Assembly (NCBI GenBank): GCA_922989275.2
Contig: OV277870.1
Coordinates: forward strand, 47,302,356-47,366,355
DNA from: Gari tellinella
Taxonomy: Eukaryota; Mollusca; Bivalvia; Cardiida; Psammobiidae
Direction: 5' to 3'
DNA: 64,000 bases
Shown: positions 48,301-52,939 of the stretch, in pieces
How positions within the stretch are numbered: the first letter of the stretch is position 1
How the letters are laid out: every line of letters begins with the position of its first letter
Made by a program: the position numbers and the translations under genes
Notes under the pieces: generated by a model
The model's input: only the letters and a program-made list of their open reading frames with translations
Database searches by the model: none
What the model was told of the DNA's origin: nothing

Positions 48301-49975
48301 CACCAAGATAAACAAGAATTATCAGAAATGTCCAAAAGTTGTACTTTTCTACGTTTTAGTGATTTGCGTTTGCGTACGTTTGCGTTTAAACGGGAAAGAA
48401 TAACAGATTCTCCACTGTATAACGCTTTTATGGTCGTCTGCTGTTTATCTCAAAGTAACTATAAGTGGACATTTTGATAGAATAAATATAATTATGAGTG
48501 ACAAACAGCTTGAATCCAGATCAGACGCCACCTTACGCGGCGTCTGATCTGGATTCAAGCTGTTTGCAAATGGAAGCCAAGTTTTCATTTCCCCTCCATA
48601 TAACGACTTCCTCCAAACAACACACATAATCTGTGTCTCCCATTGGATATCATTGTAGAGAGGGGAGACTGTAAGTAATAAATAATCACCACATAATCTG
48701 CTTTACCTCTTGAAGGAGATTTTCATTCAACTGTATTCAAAAAAATATCATTGACCAAGATTAATACCAATTATCATGTTTTGTACTTTTAGTCAAGATC
48801 CGATAAAAACTTCTGGTGTTAGAGAGCGGACAAGGCTGAAATAGTCATTTTACAATTATTCAAGACCAATAACTCAGACACATCTTACGCGTTTTTAATA
48901 TGTATCAAACTTGAGCTAGATTTTTATACCAATTAACATTAGCATGTTTAATGAGATCCGATTAAAACTGTCTTCTTACCACCGTTGTGTCAAGTGATAG
49001 TAAATAGTTGTCCTTGTTACGTTTACACCCAGTGCTTATTGTTTACAAGTTGTAACTGAATCTCATTGGTTAACCCTTTGCCTTCTGGTCCTTTTAAACT
49101 TCACTAGGTTTACAAACCTTTTGGATATAGAACAGACGCCGTGTAAAGCGGCGTATGATAATGATCCAAACTGTTGGACACTCGTCTTAAGGTGTTTTTA
49201 ATAAAAAGTTGCATAAATCTTAACTGAACATATTTTGCAGACGACACTTTCAAAGCAAACGTTTGCGCAGCAGGATAAGGTTTAACCAATTCATTTACAG
49301 AGTTGTCTTTCTTTTCATTCACATGGTAGAATCTTTTAATAGCGCTGCACACATAAATTAAACAAAAAGTTTTTATTAGATACAGCCGATTTTTATAACT
49401 CCAATGTAGTTCAAATAGGATCCCAAACAACCGTTTTATGCAGGTGTCCGAAAAACCATACTGCGGATTTAATTGATTAAGTACAGATGCGCATATATTG
49501 TGAAAAAATAGGTCTTCTTCGATGAACAGTTGAGAAAACGTTATTCTTTCCCAATAAGCGCGTTTACGCTATAAACATTTTTTTCTTTGTCAACAGTTTA
49601 CCACTCAGATCAGGGTCTGATCGGACTCCAAATTGTTTAAAACTCTGATTAAATCAAAATATTAAGCATTGTCAATCAGTTGTCATTTTTCTACATTTGT
49701 TGCATTGTGCTTGCAGTTTGTTTCCGTTTAAACGGGAAAGATATTTTCTGCTTTATGACTAGGACTTACTTACCGATAGCATATAGATAGCCTCTTTCGT
49801 CAGCAACAATTTTGCTAACCGCCCTTGCATCGTATCTAAAACTCTTCGGCCATCCATTTTCATCATAATTGCTTCCCATATAAAGTATATCTCTCAGGAG
49901 CAGCTTGGTCCTGATGGATAAAGCAATCCCAACGTACATGAAAACACAAATAGCAAACAGTAGTTGTCTCATCAT
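17791..49975 (-). CDS. MSP130-like / choice-of-anchor I beta-propeller secreted protein, six visible exons (spliced, 3' end incomplete)
   Basis: Joining six minus-strand exons gives 1507 nt in one uninterrupted frame (502 codons plus one base). Every junction has GT-AG ends and compatible phases (1, 0, 0, 1, 0). Residues 1 to about 20 form a hydrophobic signal peptide. Family blocks follow in the expected order: VADERGYLYAIG, then DDCRRIIVSNNGD, then EYICLNDKGTKAFVTLQD with AVIDM, then WPVFSAYM, then ITYGSRDFSVF, then RGPEPEVLTT with GRYILMVGY and LFLYTLD. These correspond to the choice-of-anchor I domain of bacterial proteins and of metazoan MSP130, a surface glycoprotein of skeletogenic cells. 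Molluscan relatives are known and have been linked to shell formation. The usual glycine-rich region and GPI signal are not seen. Introns are 2.6 to 10.1 kb and full of repeats. The closing blade after GGMTFVT is missing, so a further exon is expected. Biomineralisation is inferred from the family only. Confidence 0.85.
18452..18683. mobile_element. Family J element, intact-looking copy
   Basis: Starts TTAACCCATTTGAGCCCAGT and ends GGCACAAATAGGTTAAA. Central hairpin at 18575-18645 with GATCAGACGCCGCAATATGC. CCCATATGTGGGA lies beside it. Confidence 0.75.
18867..19106. mobile_element. Family A MITE, copy 6
   Basis: Left TIR CAGTAGAGACTCTGTTATTC, right TIR intact, TA flanks, hairpin at 18927-18995. 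Preceded by a diverged core at 18765-18820. Confidence 0.88.
19262..19935. repeat. Tandem satellite, about 165-base units (TGACCTTG type)
   Basis: Four diverged units share TAGGTTTCGAAAA, AAGTCCTATGTCCCTTGAG, TTTCATATTTGATATGCA and ACAAAAGTTTGACC...TGACCTTG. Similar repeats are, to my knowledge, widespread in bivalves. In an intron of the MSP130-like gene. Confidence 0.75.
20240..20430. mobile_element. Family D MITE (pogo/Tigger-like), copy 1
   Basis: Ends CAGTTGAACTTCGATATATC and GATATCGACGTTTGACTG, TA on both sides, inner palindrome CGTGGCTTAGCCACG. TIR and TA target resemble pogo/Tigger nonautonomous elements. Confidence 0.75.
20440..21600. other. Intronic DNA, nothing recognised
   Basis: Contains a poly-C run near 20962-20978 and A/C-rich simple sequence to 21055. 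No coding motif. Confidence 0.4.
21700..21905. repeat. TTGTACCTCAATTGGAGGTT short tandem repeats
   Basis: Four diverged copies of a palindromic ACCTCAA-TTGGAGGT word, spaced about 45-70 bases. Confidence 0.55.
22070..22135. repeat. (AAT)n-type microsatellite
   Basis: Imperfect trinucleotide repeat of CTA then AAT. A poly-G run lies at about 22290-22307. Confidence 0.8.
22601..22846. mobile_element. Family A MITE, copy 7
   Basis: TIRs CAATGGAGAATCTG and its inverse, flanked by TA and TTAA. Hairpin at 22719-22785. Flanks look like decayed direct repeats of about 30 bases (22570-22600 and 22847-22875). Confidence 0.88.
22930..23145. mobile_element. Family I element, diverged
   Basis: Hairpin GCTGCAAGTAAAGCATAGCG and its inverse at 22948-23010. 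Right edge GGCGTATTTATTGGGTAAGG. Confidence 0.5.
23150..23960. other. Intronic DNA, nothing recognised
   Basis: AT-rich and rich in TATA/CATA. No TIR, tail or coding motif recognised. Confidence 0.4.
23968..24098 (-). CDS. MSP130-like gene, exon 5
   Basis: A 131-nt exon with acceptor TTTATTAATAG (weak pyrimidine tract) and donor GTAAATATA encodes residues 257-300. DWSAGGGTKGFDGS aligns with the D-x-S-D-R-D region after the signature block. LWPVFSAYM aligns with the conserved WPV.GMY.PD segment, but the usual PD after YM is replaced by AE. The join to exon 6 gives QSIRKM/DFVFLAGEGSASG, where the family normally has TYIVTANEGD. The frame continues unbroken, which argues for a working gene. Confidence 0.8.
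24194..24345. mobile_element. Family A MITE, decayed fragment
   Basis: CAGTGGAGTTGTTATTATTTCCCGC and CTGTTTGGACCC are recognisable. The right part is lost. It lies about 100 bases upstream of exon 5's acceptor. Confidence 0.5.
24350..24880. other. Intronic DNA, nothing recognised
   Basis: No feature supported. Confidence 0.4.
24885..25135. mobile_element. Family I element
   Basis: Ends CCTTTACCCAATGACC and the inverted-like GGGGGAATTGGTTAAAGG. Hairpin at 24935-25005 (AAAGTAAAGCAGAATGC and its inverse). Confidence 0.65.
25702..26667. mobile_element. Composite element with inverted GGTTTGACCTGTCAGT ends and inward-facing tRNA-like heads
   Basis: GGTTTGACCTGTCAGT (25702-25717) recurs inverted at 26652-26667. 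Each end is followed inward by a tRNA-like segment: plus strand 25833-25900 (TAGCTTAGTGGATAG then GTTGGTTCGATTC), minus strand 26455-26522 (TAGCTCAGTGGTTA then CTGGGTTCGATATCC). A family A MITE sits between them. This could be two SINEs in opposite orientation or one composite unit. Confidence 0.6.
26064..26309. mobile_element. Family A MITE, copy 8 (inside composite element)
   Basis: TIRs CAGTGGAGAAAACGTTTTTC and its inverse. The left flank is TG rather than TA. Hairpin at 26127-26193. Confidence 0.85.
26702..26843 (-). CDS. MSP130-like gene, exon 4 (signature EYI..KAFVTLQD block)
   Basis: A 142-nt exon encodes residues 210-256 and the first base of codon 257. Acceptor CTTTTATAG, donor GTAAAC. 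It carries the most recognisable family signature: EYICLNDKGTKAFVTLQD followed by SNGMAVIDM, where bacterial and MSP130 proteins typically have EPEYIAVS..GTKAYVTLQENNA.AVVDI. It ends at the equivalent of the LGFKD turn (GMGLKD after splicing to exon 5). A tRNA-like inverted-repeat composite element ends only about 35 bases downstream of the donor. Confidence 0.9.
26850..27880. other. Intronic DNA, nothing recognised
   Basis: No TIR, tail or family motif found on either strand. Confidence 0.4.
28203..28350. mobile_element. Family G palindromic MITE, copy 1
   Basis: Core CAAGCATTTGATTGGTCAGA and its inverse form arms of about 32 bases centred at GAGCCTAGGCTC. Outer parts AAAGCG..GAGTCAGAGTG and GACTCAACCGAAAAGCTTTA are inverted. 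Related copies lie at 58375-58465 and 61055-61165. Confidence 0.7.
28945..29400 (+). pseudogene. Inserted 3' end of a related non-LTR element
   Basis: Encodes FFPRSIPLWNSLPASIAEVHSLAFLNGL, the C-terminal block of Jockey/CR1-like proteins. It ends in a GTAGATGTAGATGA microsatellite tail. The older element's frame resumes beyond it. Confidence 0.6.
29611..30231. mobile_element. Family F foldback element, copy 2
   Basis: Left GGTCCGTTTTGTGAAACGTC matches, inverted, the right-hand GTTTTACGACGTTTCA. A 149-base palindrome lies inside at 30028-30176. Removing it restores the host retroelement frame, INSQETKSLAYHALVRSK. Confidence 0.75.
30719..30964. mobile_element. Family A MITE, copy 9
   Basis: TIRs CAGTGGATAATCTG and its inverse, TA flanks, hairpin at 30836-30904. 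Confidence 0.9.
31426..31785. mobile_element. Family B MITE, copy 1
   Basis: Ends CAGTGCTCCCTCTCTACAAC and its inverse (GTTGTAGAGAGGGAGCGCTG), TA flanks, diverged hairpin at 31623-31690. Confidence 0.85.
31843..32200. mobile_element. Family B MITE, copy 2
   Basis: Ends CAGCGCTCCCTCTCTACAAC and GTTGTAGAGAGGGAACACTG, TA flanks, a perfect hairpin at 31938-32005. Opposite orientation to copy 1, 57 bases away. Confidence 0.88.
32431..32766 (-). CDS. MSP130-like gene, exon 3
   Basis: A 336-nt, phase 0 to phase 0 exon encodes residues 98-209. Its acceptor is TTTCCACTATAG and its donor GTAAGTACA. Visible blocks are CKDFVTVVGDDDGRVLVF, a typical propeller strand, then PHYHVVTDDCRRIIVSNNGD, matching the family block where many members read TPDGKTVVVANEGE. 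MYKTLTFDAF follows. The acidic loop after NNGD that carries the longer metal-binding-like segment in bacterial members is short here. The phase-0 join to exon 4 reads EEFLP/NIDIEYICLN, as expected for the family. Confidence 0.88.
32970..33220. repeat. Inverted-repeat partner of 34765-34990 (CA/TG-rich)
   Basis: GGAGCCCGCCTTGGTACGGT and neighbouring (CA)n and ACAACACGCAAGACAAACAT recur inverted at 34765-34990. The first copy is outside and the second inside the 5.55 kb element, so they are two copies of a dispersed repeat. Confidence 0.7.
34224..34448 (+). CDS. Small C2H2 zinc-finger ORF of the 5.55 kb transposon (possible first coding exon)
   Basis: A 74-residue ORF begins MDLYKCLYCKEQLFTFWEVI. 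It shows C-x2-C-x12-H-x4-H (residues about 6-27), a complete C2H2 zinc finger, followed by LRQRC and an arginine-rich end (RRNRRNRRN). The ATG lies three bases after a good acceptor, TATTTTTCACAG. An upstream noncoding exon could end at the GTATGTTTTC donor in the TIR (near 33742). It may be the DNA-binding N-terminus of a lost transposase. Homology beyond the finger is not recognised. Confidence 0.4.
   Translation: MDLYKCLYCKEQLFTFWEVISHLTEMHGYQELKYLRQRCFFSEKVCNFNIIPEQCRGEGRVRRNRRNRRNATKY
35977..36648. mobile_element. 672-base TIR element nested in the 5.55 kb transposon
   Basis: Ends GGCGTCCACTAGAGTGCGGG and, inverted, GGCGTCCACTAGGGCGCGGA. GGAAGGGTTGCGGA is repeated near both ends and in the interior. 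GC-rich compared with its host. No target duplication seen. Confidence 0.65.
36652..36730. repeat. Diverged family E hairpin
   Basis: CTTAAGCAGACTAAACGTAG and TACTTTAAACCTGCCTTAAG pair imperfectly. Confidence 0.5.
37025..37800. repeat. Two direct copies of a roughly 300-base segment
   Basis: 37025-37310 and 37500-37800 share ATCTCAAGTTGTCTAGAGAG, CAAACTAACAAA..TTAAGGTACGG and TCAGGAAATGTCTT in the same order. Spacing is about 475 bases, with moderate divergence. Confidence 0.7.
37853..38279. mobile_element. MITE with TGGTCGTATTCGA ends
   Basis: TGGTCGTATTCGACTC at the left and GATTCGAATACGACCA at the right are inverted. Sub-terminal TTGTGGTCAACGAAAA repeats are present. Nested in the 5.55 kb transposon. 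Confidence 0.65.
39358..39589. mobile_element. Family A MITE, diverged copy
   Basis: Left CAGTAGAGGAAACGTTTTC, right GTTTTCTCCACTG, TA flanks, hairpin at 39418-39485. Confidence 0.75.
39730..40660. repeat. Tandem repeat, about 175-base units
   Basis: Units share TTTTCAATAAAATGCTCTT, GGTTACTAAGGTAACCA and GCACATCTGATAATGA. Three units run from about 40030, plus an earlier unit split by a MITE. Confidence 0.75.
39775..40020. mobile_element. Family A MITE, copy 10
   Basis: Complete TIRs, TA flanks, hairpin at 39892-39960. It splits the first unit of the tandem repeat at 39730-40660. Confidence 0.9.
40665..41270. other. Intronic DNA, nothing recognised
   Basis: No feature supported. Confidence 0.4.
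41275..41545. mobile_element. Family I element
   Basis: Hairpin at 41425-41495 (GACTGAAAGTAAAGCAGAATG and its inverse). Right edge TTATTGGGTAAAGGGTTAA. Confidence 0.65.
41550..42530. other. Intronic DNA with an unassigned 95-codon ORF
   Basis: A plus-strand ORF at 42012-42299 has no recognised motif. A hairpin-core fragment (GGATCCAGATCATACGCCGC) lies near 41795. Nothing else supported. Confidence 0.35.
42536..42756. mobile_element. Family F element carrying a CAAACAG hairpin
   Basis: Ends GGGGCCCGTTTTGCGTAAGT and its inverse. The middle holds a perfect hairpin at 42602-42671, with GATCAGAGAACGCGC and its inverse inside CAAACAG/CTGTTTG. Confidence 0.8.
42915..43003 (-). CDS. MSP130-like gene, exon 2
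   Basis: An 89-nt exon completes codon 68 (Gly) and encodes residues 69-97, NARISVFKILKNKTTKLVHT then EERNEDLSS. It is bounded by the acceptor TTTTCATTTCAG and the donor GTATGTAA. It fits the family position where the first strand continues into a short domain-opening loop. It is too short to stand alone as an ORF and was found by following the phase-1 end of exon 1. Phases on both sides match exons 1 and 3 exactly, which is the main support. Confidence 0.8.
43051..43303. mobile_element. Family H MITE, copy 2
   Basis: Ends CAGGGCTGCTATTTCTCCGG and TGGCAGCCCTG, flanked by an exact GAATAA (43045-43050, 43304-43309). Inner GGCTGAAAGTAAAGCAGAATG hairpin. Confidence 0.8.
43738..43915. mobile_element. 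Family D MITE (pogo-like), copy 2
   Basis: Inner ACGTGGCTTGGTCACG palindrome. Right end TATCGAATTTCGACTG. Left end decayed. Confidence 0.55.
44335..44480. repeat. Imperfect palindrome (CCAGTGTTTATCGAGCAATA type)
   Basis: AATGTTTTATCGTGCAATAG and TATTGCTCGATAAACACTGG pair across about 145 bases. 35580-35640 has a related short palindrome. Confidence 0.55.
44932..45037. repeat. 106-base near-perfect palindrome
   Basis: GTTCAAGCGAAATGAACGAC pairs with its exact inverse at 45018-45037. Pairing continues to the centre with a two-base offset and one or two mismatches. Confidence 0.9.
45040..45690. other. Intronic DNA, nothing recognised
   Basis: The plus-strand ORF at 45386-45676 is open but has no family motif. 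Confidence 0.35.
45690..45930. mobile_element. Family J-like element with GGGCTCC hairpin
   Basis: Edges TTAACTCTTTCC and CAAAGGGTTAAA. Perfect hairpin at 45783-45851 with GATCAGAGGGCTCCTTTCGG inside CAAACAGTGAAGA and its inverse. Confidence 0.65.
46330..47130 (-). pseudogene. L1-like non-LTR retrotransposon, ORF2 C-terminal fragment
   Basis: Minus-strand pieces: ENGAILTFYEFVNKYN (near 46910), ITHRIIDTT (46630) and PTCTFCNK followed by DHLLWTCP (46560-46610). These are the L1-type order of post-reverse-transcriptase blocks, ending in a CCHC-like C-x2-C...H-x4-C segment. Stops and frameshifts are numerous. No reverse transcriptase core remains. Confidence 0.65.
47343..47588. mobile_element. 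Family A MITE, copy 11, flanked by 36-base direct repeats
   Basis: Complete TIRs, hairpin at 47461-47526. The flanks 47307-47342 and 47589-47624 are direct repeats with one mismatch (35/36). Both start with TA and end with TA. Confidence 0.9.
48040..48671. mobile_element. Family B MITE, copy 3, containing a family A insertion
   Basis: Ends CAGTGTTCCCACCCTACAGT and GTAGAGAGGGGAGACTG. Hairpin at 48500-48567. Interrupted at 48172-48417. Confidence 0.8.
48172..48417. mobile_element. Family A MITE, copy 12, flanked by 44-base direct repeats
   Basis: Complete TIRs, hairpin at 48236-48303. 48128-48171 and 48418-48461 are identical 44-base direct repeats. The uninterrupted family B copy at 51219-51600 has only one version of this segment. 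Confidence 0.92.
48675..49520. other. Intronic DNA with a degenerate hairpin core
   Basis: Diverged core at 49112-49178 (GAACAGACGCCGTGTAAAGC and partial inverse). Nothing else recognised. Confidence 0.4.
49525..49750. mobile_element. Family A MITE, decayed, next to exon 1
   Basis: GAGAAAACGTTATTCTTTCC, CGCGTTTACGCTATAAAC and CCGTTTAAACGGGAAAGA are recognisable. The right TIR is mostly lost. Confidence 0.65.
49774..49975 (-). CDS. MSP130-like gene, exon 1 (signal peptide and start of propeller)
   Basis: This exon encodes residues 1-67 plus the first base of codon 68. It opens with two consecutive ATG codons. A hydrophobic stretch of about 17 residues (LLFAICVFMYVGIALS) has the form of a cleavable signal peptide, so the product should enter the secretory pathway. 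The block RAVSKIVADERGYLYAIG matches the first propeller strand of the family. The exon ends in phase 1 at a consensus donor, GTAAGTAAG, starting at 49773. A decayed family A MITE lies about 20 bases downstream in the intron. The true transcription start and any upstream untranslated exon cannot be determined. Confidence 0.85.
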
Positions 49976-50060
49976 GTCTATTTACTAAAATTGTAAAATC
50001 CCACAAACTTCAGAAAACAACATAGCTGGACGTTAATGCTATCACATCCTGTATTGCCAC

Positions 50061-50068
50061 GACGTCAT
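50061..50068. promoter_or_regulatory. CRE-like GACGTCAT site upstream of exon 1
   Basis: The octamer GACGTCAT lies about 90 bases upstream of the MSP130-like start codon. It is close to the CREB/ATF palindrome TGACGTCA. Position is the only support. No TATA box or initiator was recognised, and the site may be chance. Confidence 0.2.
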
Positions 50069-50154
50069 TGCTCTAAACATTTGCCATCTACTTTTATTCT
50101 CAATTTAAAATTTCAGGTAAATTTATAAATATATTAATAATTGTAATGAGTGTC

Positions 50155-50225
50155 AAAATAGTTTGGATTCTGATCAGACACCGCGTAATGCGGTGTCTGA
50201 TCAGGATCCTAACTGTTTGCAAATA
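50155..50225. repeat. CAAACAG-type hairpin core, isolated
   Basis: GATCAGACACCGCGTAATGC and its inverse. The clamp has the paired change ACACC/GGTGT relative to GACGCC/GGCGTC. Another diverged core lies at 50465-50535. Confidence 0.75.
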
Positions 50226-50596
50226 ACCACCGTACTCGTAGTGAGGCGGTGTAAGTGTCGAAGTCGAAATGTAAATTTAGCGGAAAGCTTGATCTACCAA
50301 TTTGTCATCTTGGTTGAACACCTTTACTCTCAATGACGCTTTAAAGCCAAATTTTACAGTTCACTCTTTCGCACACACATTTGTGTCTACTAATAAATAT
50401 CGTCTGCAATATTTTTGCAAAATTCATTTTTTGAAGTTGTAATTTAAAGTATATTGATACTAATGGAAACAGTTTTGATACTGATCAGACGCTGCGTTAT
50501 ACTACGTATGATCTGTTTCCAAACTGTTTGCAAAGTTAGCTTAAGTAACCTATGGAGGTGAACGGGTGAATCGGTTTTTTTTCCTACTCGATACTA

Positions 50597-50832
50597 CAGT
50601 GGAGAATACGTTATTCTTTCCCGTTTAAACGCAACCGCAAAGCACTAAAACGTAGAAAAGTACAACTTTTGAACAATTCTGATAAATCATGTTTGTCTTG
50701 GTGGCAAACAGTTTGGAGCCTGATCAGACGCCGGGTCACCCGGCGTCTGATCTGGCTCTTCACTGTTTGCATTGGAAATAACAAATTTGGAGTAATCGCG
50801 TTTATTTGGAAAGAATAACAGTTTCTCCACTG
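50597..50832. mobile_element. Family A MITE, copy 13
   Basis: TIRs CAGTGGAGAATACGTTATTC and its inverse, TA flanks, hairpin at 50703-50772. Confidence 0.88.
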
Positions 50833-50834
50833 TA

Positions 50835-51004
50835 CTGACTCGCATAAGTTCGAACATACAAATATTTCAAAGTTAAACCATGGCTTAGCCACGTGTTACC
50901 TTTGAAAAAAAAGGTATGTTCGACTATAGTAAGATCGAGCTAACGAAAATCAGCTTACAAAATACTTGTAAGCTCGATTTAAGCGAGTTCTAAGTAGTCG
51001 ACTG
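50835..51004. mobile_element. Family D MITE (pogo-like), copy 3, left end lost
   Basis: CATGGCTTAGCCACG core and right end AGTAGTCGACTG then TA. The left end abuts family A copy 13. Confidence 0.55.
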
Positions 51005-51218
51005 TATAAGGTTTGACAAAAACCGGAAACTAAATTAAATATTTCAGATGATTTATAATTTTTGTTTCCGTCCACAAAAATGTTACAGCTTAGTGTTGTT
51101 TTAGACAAGTGGCATATAAATGATGTCGAAAGTTCGTGCAGATTTATGCTTCTTCTTATATAAAGTAGCGAAAATCCGCCCTTCAACATCGATATGATTC
51201 TAAGCCCTTTACCCAATA

Positions 51219-51600
51219 TAGTGCTCTCTCCCTACAACGACCCTCCAAACAACGACTCCATCCCTACAACAAAGCTTGCCGCTGTTCCCTAAACATGATA
51301 TTTAAGTCCAACCTTTTCATGGTTGCAATGTCGTCTGCTGAAATTTGTCGTCTGCTGAAAATTGTCGTCTGCTGTTTTCTCTCAAAGTACACATATAAGT
51401 GTACATTTTGATAGAATAAATATAATAGTGAGTGATAAACAGATTGAATCCAGATCATACACCGCTTAACGCGGCGTCTGATCTGAGTTAAAGCTGTTTG
51501 CAAATGTAAGACAATTCCCGTCCTATAACGACTCCCTCAGAACAACACACACACACAATCTGTGTCTCCCGTTGGGTGTCGCTGTAGAGAGGGAGCACTG
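51219..51600. mobile_element. Family B MITE, copy 4
   Basis: Left TAGTGCTCTCTCCCTACAAC, right GTAGAGAGGGAGCACTG, hairpin at 51437-51502. Confidence 0.82.
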
Positions 51601-51613
51601 AAGCTTGTTTCTA

Positions 51614-51977
51614 CAGCGATCCCTCTCTACAACGACACTCAATGGGAGACAACACTATGTGCGTTGTTCGGAGGGAGTCGTTATAGGGAGGGAAGTTGGC
51701 TAAATTTGCAAACAACTTTAATCCAGATAAGACGCCGCGTTACGCGGCTTCTGGTCTGCATTCAAGCTGTTTGCCATTCGTCATTATGTTTTTTTTCTGT
51801 CAAAATGGCTCATATGTAAATTTGAGAAAAACAGCAGACGACAATCTTAAGTAGACTACAATGTATATTGCAGCCGTGAAATATTTGGACATAATTACAT
51901 TGCTTTGGGAACAGCGGCAATCGTCGTTATAAGGAGGGAACCGTTGTTGGGAGGGTCGTTGTAGGGAGGGAACAATG
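51614..51977. mobile_element. Family B MITE, copy 5
   Basis: Ends CAGCGATCCCTCTCTACAAC and GTTGTAGGGAGGGAACAATG, hairpin at 51706-51775. Separated from copy 4 by 13 bases, in opposite orientation. Confidence 0.82.
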
Positions 51978-52079
51978 TAGTTGAGATTTGTCACTTATCC
52001 AAAGCCGGTGTTGACGACAGATACGGACATAAAACAGAAAAGTCTCAGTGGAGCTGATAATTGCAAGTATCAGAAGAAT

Positions 52080-52935
52080 ATCAAGCACCAAAATTGGTGC
52101 ACATACTCCTAGGGGTTTGCTCTTTTGAAAAACCCTCTGGCCACTTGAAAATCAAAAATGGCCGCCATTTTCCGAGATGGCCGCCAAAGCATATCCAGAA
52201 ATATTGATTTTCGCCATAAATATGCAAAACCTTGTCTATTTCAATGGTCTGTTTGTCAAAAAAATGCGTTTTGACTTTGTATAATAAAAGTTTGAACCAT
52301 TGAATTGCTCTATGGGTTCCTTTTACCACTTAGTCACTTAAAAATTCAAGATGACCGTCATTAGAAATACTAGGTTTTGCAATATATTTGCAAATACTTG
52401 TACTATATCAATGATCTTTGATTGAAATTATTTTTTTGACTATGTACAATTCAAATTTGGAGCAACCAAGTGACTCAACGGCTTCCTTGTACCGTTAACT
52501 TCTTGAAACTTCAAGATGGCAGCCATTTTGTCAAGATTGCCCTCACAGATATATATGCATTTCGAAATAATATGGCAAAAACTTATCCAATATAATTTAT
52601 TTTGTGTCAAATATACTTTTGTAAATATACTTGTAATATTCTTTTGTCATGGTTCAAGATTGGAACCATGACTTTGCTCAATGGCTTCCTTGTACCAGGT
52701 AGCCACTTAAAATCAAGATGACCACCATTTTTCAAGATGGCCGCCACAGAAATATTCCACTTCCTAATAAAATTGCATATATTTGTCATACTTCAATGAT
52801 CTTTGTGTCGAATTATACTTTTCCTACTACGAAGAAACCAAATATGGAACAATTAGAGTACTCATTGGCGTCCTTGTACCCGTTAGCTACTTAACGTTCA
52901 AGAAGGTAGTCATGTTCATGTTGGCCACCATGGAA
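52080..52935. repeat. Tandem repeat with AAGATGGCCGCCATTTT words, part 1
   Basis: About four diverged units of about 180 bases share GCTCAATGGCTTCCTTGTACC, GTTAGCCACTTAAA, TTCAAGATGGC and GCCACAGAAATAT. The array resumes at 54340-54790. Confidence 0.75.
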
Positions 52936-52939
52936 TAAA

